The notes under the pieces: model-generated
What the model saw: only the letters and a program-made list of their open reading frames with translations
Database searches by the model: none
Told to the model about the DNA's origin: nothing
Translations under genes and position numbers: made by a program
Shown here: in pieces, positions 6,203 to 7,964 of the stretch
Layout of the letters: every line of letters starts with the position of its first letter
How positions within the stretch are numbered: position 1 is the stretch's first letter
DNA from: Gammaproteobacteria bacterium
GTDB lineage: Bacteria > Pseudomonadota > Gammaproteobacteria > Steroidobacterales > Steroidobacteraceae
Direction: 5' to 3'
Length of the DNA: 7,964 nucleotides
NCBI GenBank assembly: GCA_025350345.1
Contig: JANXYA010000388.1
Coordinates: 1-7,964 of the forward strand

Positions 6203-6242
6203 CATTGACAGTACGTACGAATGATTTACAGTACAAACGAAT
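6203..6242 (-). promoter_or_regulatory. Tandem 20-bp repeat overlapping the promoter of the 108-aa gene
   Basis: Two adjacent 20-bp units (6203-6222 and 6223-6242) agree at 16 positions; on the plus strand both contain ACAGTAC followed two bases later by ACGAAT. On the minus strand a plausible sigma-70 promoter, TTGTAC (6231-6236) and TACTGT (6208-6213) with a 17-bp spacer, has its -35 in one unit and its -10 in the other. A repressor bound to both would block polymerase. Confidence 0.5.
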
Positions 6243-6275
6243 TATTTTTCCCTGCCGAAAATTCAGGCTGCGCCG

Positions 6276-7166
6276 TCACTGGATGGCGACAGCGGCGCAC
6301 TGTGCGGCCAGCCAGTCCCATAGCGGTGCAATGGCGCCTCGCTGTGCATCCTCACGGCGCGTGACGAGGAAGTAGCTCTCTCCCGTGCTGAGTTCACCCT
6401 CGGTTGGCCTGAACAGGGAACGGGATGAAAATCGACGCGCCGCGAGCGCCGATGGCACCAGCGCAATGCCGATGCCCTGCTCGGCCGCCTGCGCCACTTC
6501 CAGCATCGAGTCAAAGCGAATGACCGTCCTGGGCCGGAACGAACCGGTCCCGCGCATTTCAGCCCAGCGCTCCCACAGGTCCGGTCGATAACTGTGCACG
6601 AGCAGCGTCTGCCGATTCAGGTCCAGCTCGGTGCGCAGGCCCATGCGTTCCATCAACGCAGGTGCACAGGCCGGCACGAAAACCTGCGGGAACAGCAGCG
6701 TCGCCTGAAGTTCCGCCGCCGGCGCTGCCGCGACGATAACGGACACATCGGCGTCCCAGCTGTGATTGCCCAGGGCCGCAGGGGGCGTCGTAATTTGCAG
6801 CTCCAGACGGCCCTTGGCGGTGCTGAACTTTGCCAGCAAGGGCAGCAGCAGTTCATGGGCGAAGAATGGCGGCACCTGCAACTTGAGGAACGATCGTTGC
6901 ACCTGGGTGCGGAGCTGGCCGACCACCATTTCCAGGCGATGAAGCGCCGAATCGACATGTTCGAGCAGCAGCAGCCCGGCCGCGGTGAGGCGCAGACTCT
7001 GGGCGTGGCGTTCAAACAGCATGACGCCCAGCTGCGATTCCAGCAGCCTGATCTGGTGGCCCACGGCGGAGGCGGTGAGGCACAGCTCCTCGCTGGCTGC
7101 GGTGAAACTCAGTCTCTTGGCCGCGACCTTAAAGGTATTGAGGTATTTGACCGACGGTATGGGCAT
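6276..7166 (-). CDS. LysR-family transcriptional regulator (GcvA-like)
   Basis: The 296-residue protein has the usual LysR length. The N-terminal winged helix-turn-helix covers about 5-65: FKVAAKRLSFTAASEEL, then LTASAVGHQIRLLESQLGVMLFERHAQSLRLTAAG. A linker helix follows (about 66-92), then a periplasmic-binding-protein-like effector domain (about 93-290) including WDADVSVIV, FVPACAPALMERMG and the AEQGIGIALVPSALAARR segment that lines the ligand cleft. The overall style is that of GcvA-type LysR proteins. The start is ATG at 7166, with GGAGG (7173-7177) six bases upstream. Only 37 bp separate it from the T-tract of the terminator of the preceding small-protein operon, so little room remains for its own promoter. 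Target and inducer are unknown; the palindrome at 7757-7777 is the best candidate site. The long plus-strand frame over this gene is a shadow. Confidence 0.93.
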   Translation of the reverse strand: MPIPSVKYLNTFKVAAKRLSFTAASEELCLTASAVGHQIRLLESQLGVMLFERHAQSLRLTAAGLLLLEHVDSALHRLEMVVGQLRTQVQRSFLKLQVPPFFAHELLLPLLAKFSTAKGRLELQITTPPAALGNHSWDADVSVIVAAAPAAELQATLLFPQVFVPACAPALMERMGLRTELDLNRQTLLVHSYRPDLWERWAEMRGTGSFRPRTVIRFDSMLEVAQAAEQGIGIALVPSALAARRFSSRSLFRPTEGELSTGESYFLVTRREDAQRGAIAPLWDWLAAQCAAVAIQ

Positions 7167-7203
7167 GGGACACCTCCACTACCGCTCAATGCCCGGTGCA
7201 AGG

Positions 7204-7272
7204 AAAAAAAAAGACGCCGCTCGTTCCTCGGGATTCGGCGGCGTCGCAAGGGGACTCGCGAGGAGTCCCTTT
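7204..7272 (-). terminator. Tandem-hairpin Rho-independent terminator of the small-protein operon
   Basis: Reading the minus strand, the first hairpin has arms at 7263-7269 and 7251-7257 (GGGACTC type, 7 bp, extendable by A/T pairs) around a 5-nt loop. The second has arms GACGCCGC (7238-7245, minus-strand reading) and GCGGCGTC (7213-7220) around a 17-nt loop with inner pairing. Nine T residues follow directly (7204-7212). This is the clearest intrinsic terminator in the window. It shows that minus-strand transcription arrives from the right. Confidence 0.85.
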
Positions 7273-7415
7273 CAGAGATGCGGGGGGCGCATGCTCCGAT
7301 TGGCCAAGGACACAGCAATGAACATGCCATTGGCGGGGAGTTCGGTGACCACCAGCCTATTCAATTGGTTGGCCTCAATGCACTGGCCTGGTGCGCGAGA
7401 ATACGCCCCGGGCAT
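7272..7415 (-). CDS. Possible 47-aa ORF overlapping the 82-aa gene
   Basis: The frame starts ATG at 7415 and gives MPGAYSRAPGQCIEANQLNR, then LVVTELPANGMFIAVSLANR and SMRPPHL, with its stop at the foot of the terminator. It overlaps the last 55 bases of the 82-aa frame. The ribosome site is weak. Its third codon positions are G/C-rich after the overlap, where the 82-aa frame has already ended, so either it is a separate coupled gene or it is the true C-terminal part of the 82-aa protein reached by a frameshift. It fills the otherwise empty gap to the terminator. Confidence 0.4.
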   Translation of the reverse strand: MPGAYSRAPGQCIEANQLNRLVVTELPANGMFIAVSLANRSMRPPHL

Positions 7416-7609
7416 GATCCGTTGCCGCGCAAGGGGAGCGATTCACGCACCGCATCGATGCGCGGTTGCCGGCGTGCGCTCACGCCAGCGCCCATCCAGT
7501 TCGACGGCGCATTGAAAAAGTGCGCCGCCCGCGCGACGCCCCAGAAAGCCGCCAGGCGCGAGACCATCTCGGCCTGGGCCAGGTCGACGAAGGGATTTTG
7601 CCGTGCCAT
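7361..7609 (-). CDS. Small hypothetical protein (82 aa), second gene of the small-protein operon
   Basis: Translation start is well supported: GGAGGA (7615-7620 on the minus strand) lies five bases before ATG 7609. The product begins MARQNPFVDLAQAEMVSRLA, followed by FWGVARAAHFFNAPSNWMG, and is then basic and proline/arginine-rich with no membrane segment. Third codon positions are strongly G/C for roughly the first 60 codons and less so for the last 15, where another frame (7272-7415) becomes coding-like. The native C-terminus is therefore uncertain. It starts 14 bp after the 33-aa gene's stop, so the two are one transcript. I do not recognise the family. Confidence 0.65.
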   Translation of the reverse strand: MARQNPFVDLAQAEMVSRLAAFWGVARAAHFFNAPSNWMGAGVSARRQPRIDAVRESLPLRGNGSCPGRILAHQASALRPTN

Positions 7610-7623
7610 GGCGTTCCTCCGTT

Positions 7624-7725
7624 TCAGGCGACGCGAATGTACTCGATGACCAATGCAATGGTGATCATCGCTGTGCCCCAGAGCAGGGCCGCGTTCAGGA
7701 ATTCAATCAGGGCTGCGGGACGCAT
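7624..7725 (-). CDS. Very small membrane protein (33 aa)
   Basis: The 33-residue product begins MRPAALIEFLNAALLWGTAM and continues ITIALVIEYIRVA. It is almost entirely one transmembrane helix (about 6-27) with Arg near each end and a Glu at positions 8 and 28. GGAG (7734-7737 on the minus strand) lies eight bases before the ATG. The stop is followed directly by the Shine-Dalgarno of the 82-aa gene. Single-helix proteins of this size often act as accessory subunits or regulators of larger membrane complexes, but no such partner is in view. The opposite-strand frame here is a shadow. Confidence 0.65.
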   Translation of the reverse strand: MRPAALIEFLNAALLWGTAMITIALVIEYIRVA

Positions 7726-7756
7726 CGTAGTGACTCCGGCTGGATGGATCAGGCTG

Positions 7757-7824
7757 ATAGTTTGCAGCGCAAACTATTGACGATCAAACGCGAAAACTGA
7801 TGCTTTGTTTAGAAAAACTAATGC
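7757..7824 (-). promoter_or_regulatory. Operator-like palindrome and phased direct repeats upstream of the small-protein operon
   Basis: A perfect 21-bp palindrome has arms ATAGTTTGC (7757-7765) and GCAAACTAT (7769-7777) around AGC. Its core, T at 7761 to A at 7773, satisfies the T-N11-A rule of LysR boxes. Two further copies of AAAACTRATGC (7793-7803 and 7814-7824) repeat the AAACT half-site at 23- and 21-bp intervals, about two helical turns each. The stretch is AT-rich compared with its surroundings and lies 31-99 bp before the 33-aa gene. No clear -10/-35 pair could be assigned. Confidence 0.6.
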
Positions 7825-7876
7825 AAATTGCGCGCAGGAATTGAACTTTTGCCGTGCCCGCCGCCCCTAAGACAAA

Positions 7877-7890
7877 CGGACTTTCGTCCG
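7877..7890 (-). terminator. Small GAAA-tetraloop hairpin with T-rich tail
   Basis: On the minus strand CGGAC-GAAA-GTCCG is followed by TTTGTCTT. The 5-bp stem with a stable GNRA loop could be a weak terminator for transcription entering from the right, isolating the small-protein operon, but no minus-strand gene is visible between here and the edge. Confidence 0.3.
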
Positions 7891-7941
7891 GCCCCTCCCC
7901 CGCTCCCCGCAATTCAGATGCTGCGCCGCCAGGCGAAGCGC

Positions 7942-7964
7942 TAGAATGCACGCCAGAGCTGGCG
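7942..7964 (+). promoter_or_regulatory. Possible -10 box and palindrome at the right edge
   Basis: TAGAAT at 7942-7947 is a good -10 box for a plus-strand gene beyond the edge, but no good -35 is seen 16-18 bp upstream. CGCCAG (7951-7956) and CTGGCG (7959-7964) form a short palindrome just downstream, possibly in the leader. The call is limited by the window edge. Confidence 0.25.

Noticed and set aside
6244..6275. Terminator after the LysR stop
   Set aside because: Only a 4-bp CCTG/CAGG stem was found, and on the minus strand it is followed by A rather than T residues.
6594..7649. 351-aa plus-strand frame
   Set aside because: It is antisense to LysR and the small-protein operon, Gln/Arg-rich, and runs through a clear terminator.

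Overview
The window is GC-rich with strongly GC-biased third codon positions and good Shine-Dalgarno sites. Its families (DUF2157/DUF4824 pair, DUF6868, DUF2779, GcvA-type LysR) suggest a proteobacterium, most likely a high-GC gammaproteobacterium of the Xanthomonadales/Steroidobacter kind; that placement is inference. There are no rRNA, tRNA, CRISPR, insertion-sequence or phage genes, so it looks like ordinary chromosome with many poorly characterised envelope proteins.

Layout. (1) 1-788, minus strand: the N-terminal two thirds or so of a DUF2779-family putative nuclease with a Cas4-like PD-(D/E)XK core and cysteine cluster, running off the left edge; its -10 box suggests a leaderless mRNA. 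(2) 789-1073: a divergent intergenic region with alternative hairpins and a palindrome in front of the plus-strand operon. (3) 1074-4038, plus strand: a tight operon of a small soluble protein, a DUF2157 polytopic membrane protein, a DUF4824 membrane-anchored protein (ATGA overlap with the previous gene) and an exported alpha/beta hydrolase (start codon directly after the previous stop). It ends in a hairpin shared with the convergent neighbour. (4) 4074-6161, minus strand: four small exported or membrane proteins: a 63-aa peptide, a DUF6868 protein, a glycine-rich lipoprotein and a 108-aa secreted protein. (5) 6276-7166, minus strand: a LysR-family regulator. (6) 7272-7725, minus strand: an operon of very small proteins (33-aa membrane peptide, 82-aa protein, and a possible 47-aa overlapping or frameshifted ORF). 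It ends in a tandem-hairpin, T-tract terminator only 37 bp before the LysR start and is preceded by a 21-bp perfect palindrome plus phased repeats that fit a LysR-type operator.

How the genes may work together. The DUF2157-DUF4824-hydrolase genes almost certainly act as one envelope unit of unknown function. The LysR gene may control the small-protein operon upstream of it and be transcribed partly by read-through of that operon's terminator. All genes right of 4038 are on the minus strand, and most products carry a signal peptide or membrane segment. I see no clear complete, dramatic new system; the strongest candidates for something undescribed are the small-protein/LysR locus and the repeat-controlled secreted protein at 5835-6161.
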